DNA of 64,000 nucleotides, taken from the NCBI GenBank assembly GCA_902790325.1, contig CADARP010000015.1:1-64000 (forward strand), in the 5' to 3' direction. The notes below the pieces were generated by a model. That model was not told the DNA's origin and ran no database searches. It was given only the letters and a program-made list of their open reading frames with translations. The position numbers were made by a program, and so were the translations under genes. The DNA is from Oscillospiraceae bacterium (GTDB taxonomy: Bacteria; Bacillota; Clostridia; Oscillospirales; Acutalibacteraceae). This document shows, piece by piece, positions 17,436 to 26,098 of this stretch; position 1 is the stretch's first letter, and each line of letters begins with the position of its first letter.

Positions 17436-19079
17436 TCATTTCCACGAGGAATTGAGCGCGACGGTACGGTTGAGGACGATATGCTCCGGCGTGCTGTCCT
17501 TGTCGGCGCAGAAATACCCCTGACGCATGAACTGGAACGTGTCGCCGGTGCGGACCGAACGCAGCCCGCCCTCAAGCATACAGTTTTCGAGCACCACGAG
17601 CGATTCGGGATTGAAATGCGCTTCGTAGTCGTCTCCCGGATCTTCCACATTGAACAGGCGGTCGTACAGACGCACCTCGGCCGGAACGCAGTCGGCGGCG
17701 CTGACCCAGTGCAGCGTGCCCTTGACCTTGCGTCCGTCGGGCGCGTTGCCGCCCTTGGTCTCGGGATCGTATGTGCAGTGCAGGCACGTCACATTGCCCG
17801 CGTCGTCCGTCTCGTATCCGGTGCAGCGCACGAAGTACGCGCCCTTGAGCCGCACCTCGTTGCCGGGATACAGACGAAAATACTTCTTGACCGGCTCCGC
17901 CATAAAGTCGTCCTGCTCGACATAGAGCTCGCGGGAGAACGTCACCTCGCGCGTGCCCATTTCGGGATGGTCCGGATGGTTCTCAACCGTGATCGTCTCG
18001 GTCTCGCCCTCGGGATAGTTATCGAGGATGACCTTCAAAGGACGCAGCACGGCCATCGCGCGCGGAGCGGTCTCGCCCAGCACGTCGCGCGCGCACGCCT
18101 CCAGAAGACCGTAGTCCACGACGCTGTACGCCTTGGACACGCCGACACGCTCGATGAAATCGCGCACGGCCTTGGCGGGATAGCCGCGGCGGCGGATGCC
18201 GCTGAGCGTGACCATACGCGGGTCGTCCCAGCCGCTGACGATGCCGCGCTCGACCATTGCCAGACACTTTCTCTTGCTGGTGACGCAGTAGTTCAGGTTA
18301 AGCCGCGCGAACTCGATCTGGCGCGGCGGCTCTTTAAATCCGATCTGCTCGATGACCCAGTTGTACAGCGGGCGGTGGTTTTCAAATTCGAGCGAGCACA
18401 GCGAATACGTCACGCCCTCGCGCGCGTCGGACAGCGGGTGCGCGAAATCGTACATCGGATAGACGCACCACTTGTCGCCCGTCTGGTGATGCGGGACGTG
18501 CGCGATGCGGTAGATGACCGGGTCGCGCATGTTGATGTTGGGCGACGCCATGTCGATCTTGGCGCGCAGCACTTTGCTGCCGTCGGGGAACTCGCCCGCC
18601 GTCATACGCCGGAACAAGTCGAGGTTTTCCTCGACGCTGCGGTCGCGGTAGGGGCTGTTCCTGCCCGGTTCCGTCAGCGTGCCGCGGTATTCTCGGATCT
18701 CGTCCTGCGACAGGTCGCACACGTACGCCTTGCCTTTTTCGATCAGTTTGATCGCGCAGTCGTAGATGAAGTCGAAATAGCTCGACGCATACAGGCACTT
18801 GTCCCAGTGGAAGCCGAGCCACCGGATGTCCTCCTGGATGGCCTCCACATACTCCACATCCTCGCGGGACGGGTTCGTGTCGTCGAGGCGCAGATTGCAG
18901 ACCCCTCCGTACTTCTCCGCCGTCAGGAAGTCGATGCAGATCGCCTTGGCGTGTCCGATGTGCAGATAACCGTTCGGCTCCGGCGGGAAACGCGTCTGGA
19001 TGCGGGTGTTGACGCCCGCGGCCAGATCCTCGTCGATGAAATCATATATGAAATTGGATGGCGTTTTGATTTCGTCCAT
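17436..19079 (-). CDS. glnS: Glutaminyl-tRNA synthetase
   Basis: 547 residues, the usual length. A class I synthetase with the HIGH-type motif in [15 protein letters not shown] (about 33-47) and the KMSKS-type motif as VTSKRKC (about 264-270). [11 protein letters not shown] and the anticodon-binding beta barrels ([22 protein letters not shown]) follow the GlnRS plan rather than GluRS. Most Firmicutes make Gln-tRNA indirectly with GatCAB, so a genuine GlnRS is a useful taxonomic marker. It directly follows gltX on the same strand (15-bp gap). Confidence 0.93.
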   Translation of the reverse strand: MDEIKTPSNFIYDFIDEDLAAGVNTRIQTRFPPEPNGYLHIGHAKAICIDFLTAEKYGGVCNLRLDDTNPSREDVEYVEAIQEDIRWLGFHWDKCLYASSYFDFIYDCAIKLIEKGKAYVCDLSQDEIREYRGTLTEPGRNSPYRDRSVEENLDLFRRMTAGEFPDGSKVLRAKIDMASPNINMRDPVIYRIAHVPHHQTGDKWCVYPMYDFAHPLSDAREGVTYSLCSLEFENHRPLYNWVIEQIGFKEPPRQIEFARLNLNYCVTSKRKCLAMVERGIVSGWDDPRMVTLSGIRRRGYPAKAVRDFIERVGVSKAYSVVDYGLLEACARDVLGETAPRAMAVLRPLKVILDNYPEGETETITVENHPDHPEMGTREVTFSRELYVEQDDFMAEPVKKYFRLYPGNEVRLKGAYFVRCTGYETDDAGNVTCLHCTYDPETKGGNAPDGRKVKGTLHWVSAADCVPAEVRLYDRLFNVEDPGDDYEAHFNPESLVVLENCMLEGGLRSVRTGDTFQFMRQGYFCADKDSTPEHIVLNRTVALNSSWK

Positions 19080-19094
19080 GGTTTTCTTCCTCTC

Positions 19095-20762
19095 TCACCC
19101 TTTGTAAAATGCGATTGCGTCCGCAATGCGCGCGCGCACTTTTTCTTCGCCCAGCACACAGAAGATCGCGTGCAGATCGGGCGTGTTACGCCGCCCCGTG
19201 ACCGCGACGCGGATGACGGTGGATACGTCGCCCACATGGCCGCGGAATGCGTCGGGATCCTTTTTGTATTCCTTGACGTTGGGCGTGTAGCCCAGCCCTT
19301 CGCACAGATCCTTGATCCTTTGGAACCACGCGTCCTTGTCGTCCGATGCGTCATAGACGCGCGCGTATGCCGCGAGGATCTCCGCCGCATCCTGTGCTGA
19401 AATGTTTTCCGGCAGCGCATAGTCCGGCGTATAGAGATCGTCGTACAGATAGGACACGCTGTCCTTGACCTGCGACCAGACGGCGATGTCTTTGCGCGGT
19501 TTTGCGGTACCGCGGTCGATGGACAGCACCTGCCGCAGATACGCCTCATCCCGTGCGCAGATCGCATAAAAATCGGGATCGAACCGCTTCGCCCATTCGA
19601 GCGTGTACAGCGTGACCGTCGCGCCGTCCATGCGGGAGATCACGTTCTTGCTCACGTCGCGCAGCTTCACGAGATCGAACAGCGCCCCGCTCTGGCTCAT
19701 CTTCTTGAAAGAGAACGGGAAATCAAACAGAGCGCCGTCGGGATTGGCGCGGCGCCAGTCCTCGAAGTTGGAGTTGATGAGCGTCAGCAGATATTCGAGC
19801 ACGGCCTCCTTCGGGAAGCCCTCCTCGACAAAATAGCTCACGGCCGCCTCAGGGTCCTTGCGCTTGGAGAGCTTGCGCTTGCCGCCTGTCTCGGCGTCCT
19901 CCTTCATCACGGGCGCGACGTGGGCGTACTTGACGGGCCGGAAGCCGCACGCGCGGAACAGCGCGATGTGCAGCGGCACCGACGCGATCCACTCGTCGCC
20001 GCGGATGACGTGCGTGACCCGCATGAAGTGGTCGTCGCACGCATGCGCGAAGTGATAGGTCGGGATGCCGTCCGTCTTTAACAGCACGGCGTCGGTGATG
20101 TTTTCGGGCATTTCGATCTTGCCGCGGATCTGGTCGTCAAACGTAAACTTGCGGGTTTCTTCGCCCGTCGAGCGCAGGCGCAGCACATACGGCGCGCCGC
20201 TTTTGATCTTCTCCTCCTGCTCGGCAAACGTCAGGTTCCGGCACGCGGCCCATTCACCGAAGTAGCCCTTGATGAGCGTGCCGGCCGCCTCCTGCTTTTC
20301 GCGCAGCGCCGTCAGCTCCTCCTCGGTGCAGAAGCACGGGTAGGCAAGACCCTCCTCGACGAGTTTCTTTGCCACGACATGGTAGATCGACGCGCGGCGG
20401 CTCTGGACGTACGGTCCGTAGTCGCCGACTTCGCTGTCAAAGCCCGTCACGCCCTCGTCAAAATCAATGCCGAACGCGCGGAAACCCTCGATGATGCCGG
20501 ATACGCCGTCCGCGATCTCGCGTTTTTTGTCTGTATCCTCAATGCGCAGGAAACACCGGCCGCCGGAGGACTTAGCCGCCAGCACGCTGACGAACGCGGA
20601 GAACAGTCCGCCGATGTGCAGAAAACCGGTCGGACTGGGCGCAAAACGCGTGACCTTGGCGCCTTCGGGCAGCGCACGCGGCGGAAAACGCCGCTCCAGG
20701 TCGTCGACCGTTTCCGTCACGTCCGGGAACAAAAGCGCAGCTAATTTCTGATTGTCGTTCAC
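19095..20762 (-). CDS. gltX: Glutamyl-tRNA synthetase, long form
   Basis: 555 residues, against about 470-490 for most bacterial GluRS. A ~38-residue N-terminal extension precedes the first motif, APSPTGFLHIGGLFSAF. LRIEDTDKKRE and the KLSKRKDPEA motif are intact. The C-terminal anticodon-binding domain ends in HVGDVSTVIRVAVTGRRNTPDLHAI. The gene starts with GTG, GGAG lying 10 bases before. A promoter with 17-bp spacing is seen upstream, so gltX-glnS (and the membrane protein) form one operon. Confidence 0.93.
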   Translation of the reverse strand: MNDNQKLAALLFPDVTETVDDLERRFPPRALPEGAKVTRFAPSPTGFLHIGGLFSAFVSVLAAKSSGGRCFLRIEDTDKKREIADGVSGIIEGFRAFGIDFDEGVTGFDSEVGDYGPYVQSRRASIYHVVAKKLVEEGLAYPCFCTEEELTALREKQEAAGTLIKGYFGEWAACRNLTFAEQEEKIKSGAPYVLRLRSTGEETRKFTFDDQIRGKIEMPENITDAVLLKTDGIPTYHFAHACDDHFMRVTHVIRGDEWIASVPLHIALFRACGFRPVKYAHVAPVMKEDAETGGKRKLSKRKDPEAAVSYFVEEGFPKEAVLEYLLTLINSNFEDWRRANPDGALFDFPFSFKKMSQSGALFDLVKLRDVSKNVISRMDGATVTLYTLEWAKRFDPDFYAICARDEAYLRQVLSIDRGTAKPRKDIAVWSQVKDSVSYLYDDLYTPDYALPENISAQDAAEILAAYARVYDASDDKDAWFQRIKDLCEGLGYTPNVKEYKKDPDAFRGHVGDVSTVIRVAVTGRRNTPDLHAIFCVLGEEKVRARIADAIAFYKG

Positions 20763-20824
20763 TTTTCACAACTCCGTTACTATTTTAGCGATACGAATCC
20801 TATTGTTACAGGATACCATTCTGT

Positions 20825-20853
20825 ATTATGACAGATTTTTGCCGTTTGTTCAA
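20825..20853 (-). promoter_or_regulatory. Promoter of gltX-glnS
   Basis: Minus strand: TTGAAC (20848-20853), a 17-bp spacer and CATAAT (20825-20830), about 63 bp before the gltX start. No T-box leader is visible in this short 5' region. Confidence 0.65.
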
Positions 20854-20931
20854 GAGTAAAATGTAAAAAACACGAAAAATATTATAAAAAGCAGACCTCC
20901 GATACATACTGAATGTACCGGAGGGATGACG

Positions 20932-21291
20932 ATGTGGACAAAGGAACGTCTTGTCGCGCGGATGGCGGATACGCCGCGGCTGTGCGTGCTGCTGCTGCGT
21001 GAAGATGCGGACGGCGCATGGCTCTGTCTGACGCTCGCGGAAAACGGCGGTGAAGTGCCCTGCCGCAAGGCGCGGAACGAAAAGGCGGCGGTGCGCCGGA
21101 TGGCGGAGATCTGCCGCAGATCGGCGGACGATGCCGACCGCATCACGATCGCGTACACCGGAGATATGGCTTGCGCGGCGCTGCTGGCCGGCGAACTCGG
21201 GCAAAACACGTCGTTCGAGCCGCTCGATCCGGCGCTCGGCAGTCTCGCGCTGCTTTATTCGGGATCGCTGCGTTCGTCGCCGCCCGTCTGA
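20932..21291 (+). CDS. Small protein of unknown function
   Basis: 119 residues from ATG 20932, which has GGAGGG at the right distance; ATG 20926 is too close to it. The product is soluble with an alternating alpha/beta look (CVLLLREDADGAWLCLTL; ITIAYTGDMACAALLAGEL). No family was recognised. The frame lies between the gltX promoter and a convergent gene, whose end it overlaps by 37 bp, and this lowers confidence; the ribosome-binding site and plausible composition argue that it is real. Confidence 0.5.
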   Translation: MWTKERLVARMADTPRLCVLLLREDADGAWLCLTLAENGGEVPCRKARNEKAAVRRMAEICRRSADDADRITIAYTGDMACAALLAGELGQNTSFEPLDPALGSLALLYSGSLRSSPPV

Positions 21292-21968
21292 GTTTCCGCT
21301 CCGGCCGCCGCAGCCTGTTTCTTTTTGCGCACGGCGGTCACGGCAAAGGCGATCAGCACGACGGGCACGGCACACAGCACACCGATCAGGATGTACTTCA
21401 TTTCGATAAACTCAAACAGACCGTGGCCGAGGATTGTCATCACAACGACGCGCGGCAGGATACCGCACAGCGACATCAGAAAATACGACGGAAAAGCAAA
21501 ATCGGACGCGCCGAAAAACAGCGAGCCGAAGTCGATCGGGAACGAGGAAAAGCGCAGCAGAAAGACGAACGCGAATCTCCCCTTGCTCCTGAACTTCTCG
21601 AGCTTTTCGTACCCTTTTTTCCCGCGCAGCATCTTGTCGACCTTGTCTCCGCCGAGAAAACGTCCGAGAAGGTAGGAGATCGTGATCTCCAGCGCGATGC
21701 CGACGCAGTTGAGCGCGACCGCGACGGCAGTCGGAAACGCCGCGCCGACAGAAAGATAGATCATTGACGCAGGGATGACGAACAGGATCGCCTTGAGCGC
21801 GTACACGCCAAGCACGACCGCGTAAGCCGCCCAAACAGACGGCGCGGCCTTGACGAGCGCGCCCACGTCGAGATGCTGAAGCGTATCAAATTTGAGAAGG
21901 ATCACAAGAAAGATTGCGATCGGGATTAGGATTTTCAGCGCCGTTGACGCGATTTGTTTAAAACGCAT
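21255..21968 (-). CDS. TVP38/TMEM64 (VTT domain) membrane protein
   Basis: 237 residues. About six membrane helices surround the VTT-domain pattern: SMIYLSVGAAFPTAVAVALNCVGIALE, SYLLGRFLGGDKV, then FAFVFLLRFSSFPIDFGSLFFGASDF. DedA/VTT proteins are thought to move or scramble lipids such as undecaprenyl phosphate or phospholipids; the role here is unknown. ATG 21968 has CGGAGGAAAC directly before it; the longer upstream frame lacks support. Its end overlaps the convergent small gene. Confidence 0.82.
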   Translation of the reverse strand: MRFKQIASTALKILIPIAIFLVILLKFDTLQHLDVGALVKAAPSVWAAYAVVLGVYALKAILFVIPASMIYLSVGAAFPTAVAVALNCVGIALEITISYLLGRFLGGDKVDKMLRGKKGYEKLEKFRSKGRFAFVFLLRFSSFPIDFGSLFFGASDFAFPSYFLMSLCGILPRVVVMTILGHGLFEFIEMKYILIGVLCAVPVVLIAFAVTAVRKKKQAAAAGAETQTGGDERSDPE

Positions 21969-22020
21969 ACGTTTCCTCCGTAACAGAAATGAACTGCGAA
22001 GCTGCTCTTTGAAAAATGAT

Positions 22021-22145
22021 TTGACGCTTCGCGTCATGAACCGGCTGTCGCCGTGAATCGTTGCTGCGCAGCATGAATTGCATTGAAATGCGTGTACGGG
22101 CAAAGCCCGTCCGCAATGCGCGAAGCGCAATTCATGCTGCAAGGC
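22021..22145. repeat. Long interrupted palindrome between genes
   Basis: GCAGCATGAATTGC (22068-22081) is the exact reverse complement of 22127-22140. Inside it, CATTG/CAATG and ACGGGC/GCCCGT (22096-22101 with 22105-22110) continue the cruciform. A smaller hairpin TGACGC/GCGTCA lies at 22022-22035. No T tract follows, so this looks like a REP-type structured repeat rather than a terminator. Confidence 0.6.
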
Positions 22146-22153
22146 GCTGTCCT

Positions 22154-23038
22154 TTAAACCCCCGTTCCGTCGAACGCCGGGATATACTCCGTTTCGGCGG
22201 AGGCTGTGTCCTGCACGAAACCGTCCTCGATGCCGCTGTCGAACAGATACTGCTCGGCGGCGGCGTATTCGTCCTCGGTCAGCCGGCGGCACAGCTCGGG
22301 GAACTGCGGCACGTTGACCACAGGCGTGTATTGGCTCATCAGACTGAACAGCACCCGGCCGTCCTGCGGGAACATCCGGCGCACACGGTCGATCACGCCG
22401 AACGTGTTATCGAGGTTTCCGGGCAGCACAAGGTGGCGGATCAGCACGCCGCGTGTGAGCATCCCGTCCGCATCAAAAGCGAAATTGCCCGTCTGGCGGT
22501 ACATCTCGCGGACGGCCGCCTCGGCAACGGCGGGATAATCCGGCGCGGCGGAGTACCGCGCAGCGAGCGCGGCGTCGGCGTATTTGAAATCCGGCAGATA
22601 GATCTGCACCTTGCCCTCGAGCAGGCGCAGCGTCTCCACGCTCTCGTAACCGCCGCAGTTCCATACGACCGGCACGGGCAGTCCGCCTTCGAGCGACGCG
22701 GCAACGGCGTCGGCAAAGTGCGAGGGCGTGACAAGATTGATGTTATGCGCACCCTGTTCGATCAGGCTGAAATAAATCTCCCGCAGACGCTCCGGCGTGA
22801 CGGCTTTGCCGCCCTTGCCGCGGCTGATCGTTTCGTTCTGGCAGAAAACACAGCGCAGATTGCAGCCCGTGAAGAAAACCGTTCCGCTGCCGCGCGTGCC
22901 GCTGATGCACGGCTCCTCGAAATAGTGGAGCGCCGCGCGCGCGACGGTCGGCGCGCTGCCGACGCCGCAGAAGCCCGTTTTTGTGCTGCGGTCGATCCCG
23001 CACGCACGCGGACAGAGCGTACATTTCGCCGCGCTCAT
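22154..23038 (-). CDS. Radical SAM protein, PflX/COG1313-like
   Basis: 294 residues. An N-terminal cysteine pattern CTLCPRACGIDR...GFCG precedes the radical SAM motif FFTGCNLRCVFCQN (CxxxCxxC), followed by LVTPSHFADAV and PVVWNCGGYESVETL. This order is that of COG1313 proteins, relatives of pyruvate formate-lyase activating enzyme; their substrates are unknown. ATG 23038 is used: it overlaps the upstream stop as ATGA and has GAAGG about 10 bases before. It is therefore translationally coupled to the ArsC/Spx-like gene. Confidence 0.85.
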   Translation of the reverse strand: MSAAKCTLCPRACGIDRSTKTGFCGVGSAPTVARAALHYFEEPCISGTRGSGTVFFTGCNLRCVFCQNETISRGKGGKAVTPERLREIYFSLIEQGAHNINLVTPSHFADAVAASLEGGLPVPVVWNCGGYESVETLRLLEGKVQIYLPDFKYADAALAARYSAAPDYPAVAEAAVREMYRQTGNFAFDADGMLTRGVLIRHLVLPGNLDNTFGVIDRVRRMFPQDGRVLFSLMSQYTPVVNVPQFPELCRRLTEDEYAAAEQYLFDSGIEDGFVQDTASAETEYIPAFDGTGV

Positions 23039-23388
23039 TTGTGCAGCGCCTTCGCCCATTCGGCTTCTTTGAATCCGACCAGAACAAAATCGTCTCCCAC
23101 GAGGATCGGGCGCTTGACGAGCATCCCGTCCGTCGCAAGCAGCGCGATCATTTCGTCTTCGGTCATCGCGGGCAGCTTGTCCTTGAGCGCCATCTGCTTA
23201 TACAGCAGACCGCTCGTGTTAAAAAACTTCCGCAGCGGCAGACCGCTCTTTTTCTGCCACAGACGCAGCTCTTCGGCTGTCGGGTTCTGTTCTTTGATGG
23301 GGCGGTCCGTGTACGCATCGCCGCTTGCGTCGAGCCACTTCTTTGCCTTCTGACACGTCGTACACTTTGCATATTGCACAAACAGCAT
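23035..23388 (-). CDS. ArsC/Spx-family thioredoxin-fold protein
   Basis: 117 residues, the whole family length. It starts MLFVQYAKCTTCQKAKKWLD with a CTTC redox pair (residues 9-12) and has the family-like LPLRKFFNTSGLLYK and LVKRPILVGDDFVLVGFKE segments. Members are either glutaredoxin-type arsenate reductases or Spx/MgsR regulators. No ars genes are nearby, and coupling to a radical SAM protein does not decide between these. It lies 58 bp after the distal GH3 gene; a weak hairpin in between may separate the transcripts. Confidence 0.85.
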   Translation of the reverse strand: MLFVQYAKCTTCQKAKKWLDASGDAYTDRPIKEQNPTAEELRLWQKKSGLPLRKFFNTSGLLYKQMALKDKLPAMTEDEMIALLATDGMLVKRPILVGDDFVLVGFKEAEWAKALHK

Positions 23389-23446
23389 ATCCTTGCTCCT
23401 TTTACAACGACAGACGCAGAGATCCTGCGCCTGTATTCGTCCGGTT

Positions 23447-25192
23447 TTATTCTGAAACGGTTTTTTCCCGTTCGGCGCGCCACTTGTCCACGGCGGACGA
23501 CGGCGTCACGACGCGGGAAAGGAAAAAGTCGCGCCGCTGCGCTGTATTGAGTACCGTCACGGGTTTGATCTGATTGAGCACCTTGCCGCTCTGCAGCAGA
23601 CTTTCCGTGTATGCCGCGTAGCTGCCCTCCTCGAGAAACACGACTTCCGGCGCGCCGATCATCGTCATGCGGCGCGTTTCGTACTTATCGTTGTACTGTT
23701 TGAAATACCCGTCCAGCAGTTCGGACATCTTCTGCCGCGTTTGCGCGTCGACCGGTTCCGCGGTTTCAAAAAGCATACAGTAGCGCGGCGGGTTTGTGGA
23801 GAAGTCGTCGCAGACGCTGTATCCGGCGATCTTCAGTCCGAGATCGTTCGTCATGTTTTTGACCGCCTCGTCCACCATGTCGGTCGTCATTTTTTCGTTG
23901 GCAATGTTCATGCCGAGGTTCCGGCGGTACAGAAACTCGATCTGCGGCGTTTGCTGATACATGCGCGTGACACGCACCACGTCGAACATGCGGTAACGGT
24001 ACAGGCCGGAAGAGTTGGTGATGACCACCTCGTATTTTTTGCCGATCTCCAACTCGTGCAGCAGCAGCGTTTGCGGATGTTCGTCCTCTGCGTTCGGATC
24101 GTTGTCGTCGACCGGAATGAACTCAAAAAAGACACAATGCGGCAGCAGCACATAGTCGTCGGCGTCCAGCTCCGTCGCCATTGCAAAAAAGCCCTCTGCG
24201 GCGCCGTAGCCCATATTGTGGATCGGAATGTCGGGACCGATGTAGCGGCGCAGCTTTTCGACATAGACTTTCAAGGTGGAGCTGACCATGCCGTACACCC
24301 AGCAAAGGCGCGGCCAGATGCGCGGCGCGACCGGATCGTCGAAACCTTTTTGGAACACACGGCGCAGTTCGTCCGCACGCGCGGGATTCGGGCGCAGCTT
24401 TTTGCTGTACTCCGCGCGAAGCTCGGGCGTGACGCGCACCGACGGATCGATAACGCCCTTTTCGATGTCGTCGCACAGCATCTGCCAGTTGTGCTCGAGG
24501 TAGTCGAACATCGTCGTCAGCAGTGTGATGACCAGAGACCCCAGATAGCTGACGCTTTGATCCTCCAGCGCGAAGCGCAGCTGCAGATACGGCATATCCA
24601 GAAGCTGCTCGCGCGTCGGGTACATCAAAGACAGCGGCGACGTGCAGAACAGCGGCATGATGCATTTGAGGTAATCCAGCGGCACCTGTCCGGCGTCGTT
24701 GATCTTTTTGCCGTCCGGCGCCGTATGTCCGGTAAGCGCCATTGTCAGCAGACCGACCTGCCGCGGCATACGGATCCCCTTCTTGCGGCGCAGGTCATGC
24801 GCGGCGGTCGCAACGGAACAGGAGAAACCGATACACTGCATTTTCCACAGATCGCTTACGCTTTTGGGCAGCATTTTCGGCTTGCCGACGGAGCCCGAGG
24901 AGGTGCAGTAGCGCACGTTGCGTCCCGTGTACATCAGGTTCCGCTCGCCGCGCATCATGCGCTCCACGTACGGCGCATAGTCCGCGTACGTGCTCAGCGG
25001 CACCGTCCGGCGAAACGCTTCGACGGAAGCGATGCGGTCAAAACGGTATTTCCTGCCGTATTCGCTCGTGCGGCTGCGGCGCAGGATCTTGCGCAGCAGA
25101 GCGTTCTGCGCTTTGACAGGATCTTTGGTGTAGTGTTCGATTTCCAGAAGCGAGACGTCACCCAGATAGATGCCGAGATCGGAGAAGGGCAT
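23447..25192 (-). CDS. GH3-family acyl-adenylating amido synthetase, copy 1
   Basis: 581 residues, the usual GH3 length. All three nucleotide-binding motifs of the family are visible: TSSGSVGKPKMLP (about 98-110), the second motif as NMGYGAAEGFF (about 325-335, keeping the Glu but with Ala-Ala for the plant Ser-Ser), and SSGLYRYRMFDVVRVT (about 392-407). The C terminus keeps NQIKPVTVL, matching the plant GH3 lysine region. Plant GH3 enzymes adenylate carboxylic acids and couple them to amino acids; bacterial substrates are largely unknown. ATG 25192 is preferred (AAAGGA about 10 bases before) over GTG 25201. It is the last gene of the four-gene operon and very similar to copy 2. Confidence 0.88.
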   Translation of the reverse strand: MPFSDLGIYLGDVSLLEIEHYTKDPVKAQNALLRKILRRSRTSEYGRKYRFDRIASVEAFRRTVPLSTYADYAPYVERMMRGERNLMYTGRNVRYCTSSGSVGKPKMLPKSVSDLWKMQCIGFSCSVATAAHDLRRKKGIRMPRQVGLLTMALTGHTAPDGKKINDAGQVPLDYLKCIMPLFCTSPLSLMYPTREQLLDMPYLQLRFALEDQSVSYLGSLVITLLTTMFDYLEHNWQMLCDDIEKGVIDPSVRVTPELRAEYSKKLRPNPARADELRRVFQKGFDDPVAPRIWPRLCWVYGMVSSTLKVYVEKLRRYIGPDIPIHNMGYGAAEGFFAMATELDADDYVLLPHCVFFEFIPVDDNDPNAEDEHPQTLLLHELEIGKKYEVVITNSSGLYRYRMFDVVRVTRMYQQTPQIEFLYRRNLGMNIANEKMTTDMVDEAVKNMTNDLGLKIAGYSVCDDFSTNPPRYCMLFETAEPVDAQTRQKMSELLDGYFKQYNDKYETRRMTMIGAPEVVFLEEGSYAAYTESLLQSGKVLNQIKPVTVLNTAQRRDFFLSRVVTPSSAVDKWRAEREKTVSE

Positions 25193-25222
25193 GACGGACA
25201 CATCCTTTCTGTAGTCCCTGTA

Positions 25223-26098
25223 TCAATAGCTGACTGTATAATCGATCACGCCCGAAGCGTTTTGCAGATGCACGTTGAACGCGAGCACCTTTGCGTCGAG
25301 CGAATAGAGCATCGCTTCCACACGGTACGTCCATTTGCACGTGCCCGAAACGAATTTTCCGGTGCGGTTGTCCACTTTGACGGTGATGGTCGGGTTCCGG
25401 TACGCGATCTCGACCTTGCCGCTGTCGAAGTCCGCCGAAACGCCGGGCATCTCATTGACGGCCTGATCCACGCCGTCGAGCACCGTCATGCTGCGGCCGA
25501 CAGGGCCTTCAAACGCTTTGCCCCGTGCGCCGTCGGTCTGCTGCGCGACCTGCACGCGGATCGTCGTATACGTTCCGTCGCTGACCGCGGTCGCGGACTT
25601 CCAGTCCGCGGGACGGATATCCGCATACTTTCCGGGCAGCGGATCGTCCGTTACGGTATTTTTGGCGACTGCCTTCTTGGCGATCGGCTCAAACACGTCC
25701 ACATGCGACGCGACTTTGCCCTCGCCGCCGTTCAGGGAGAGAAGGTCGAGCGTTTTGGTATATTGCTTCACGTCGTTTTGGGCGCAGGCGAGTTTATAAA
25801 ACGTCAGCACTTCCTCCACGTCCGTGCTGTTGAGTCCCGCCTCCAGTGTGATCTCCGCCTTCTCCGAAGACGCTTCTTCCGTCGCGGACGCTTCCGTTTC
25901 ATCTGCCGCCGTCAAATCGGCGTCCGCCTGCTGCGGTGCAGCCGTTTCCGGCACGACCGGTTCCGTTTCGGGCTCGGTCGTCGCGGCGGCTTCGGTCTGT
26001 GCCGGCGCGGTCGTCTGCGGCTGTTCCGTTCTGCCGCACGCGGCCAGGAACAGCAGGACGGCGCACAGCAGCGCAATCGTTCGTTTCATCTGTTTCAT
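25223..26098 (-). CDS. Lipoprotein of the GH3 operon
   Basis: 291 residues. A signal sequence with lipobox (LFLAAC, Cys21) is followed by a Thr/Ala/Glu/Pro-rich linker (about 22-95) and a globular domain (about 100-291). The domain looks mostly beta (TTIRVQVAQQTD, GKVEIAYRNPTITVKVDNRTG, WTYRVEAMLYSL). No known family was recognised. Its start overlaps the stop of the hydrolase gene (ATGA, 26095-26098) and is served by AGAGGAG. Being membrane-anchored outside the cell next to a secreted hydrolase, it may bind the same ligand; that is inference. Confidence 0.75.
   Translation of the reverse strand: MKQMKRTIALLCAVLLFLAACGRTEQPQTTAPAQTEAAATTEPETEPVVPETAAPQQADADLTAADETEASATEEASSEKAEITLEAGLNSTDVEEVLTFYKLACAQNDVKQYTKTLDLLSLNGGEGKVASHVDVFEPIAKKAVAKNTVTDDPLPGKYADIRPADWKSATAVSDGTYTTIRVQVAQQTDGARGKAFEGPVGRSMTVLDGVDQAVNEMPGVSADFDSGKVEIAYRNPTITVKVDNRTGKFVSGTCKWTYRVEAMLYSLDAKVLAFNVHLQNASGVIDYTVSY

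Noticed and set aside
16797-19400. An 867-codon plus-strand frame opposite glnS
   Set aside because: Antisense shadow; GlnRS motifs fix the coding strand.
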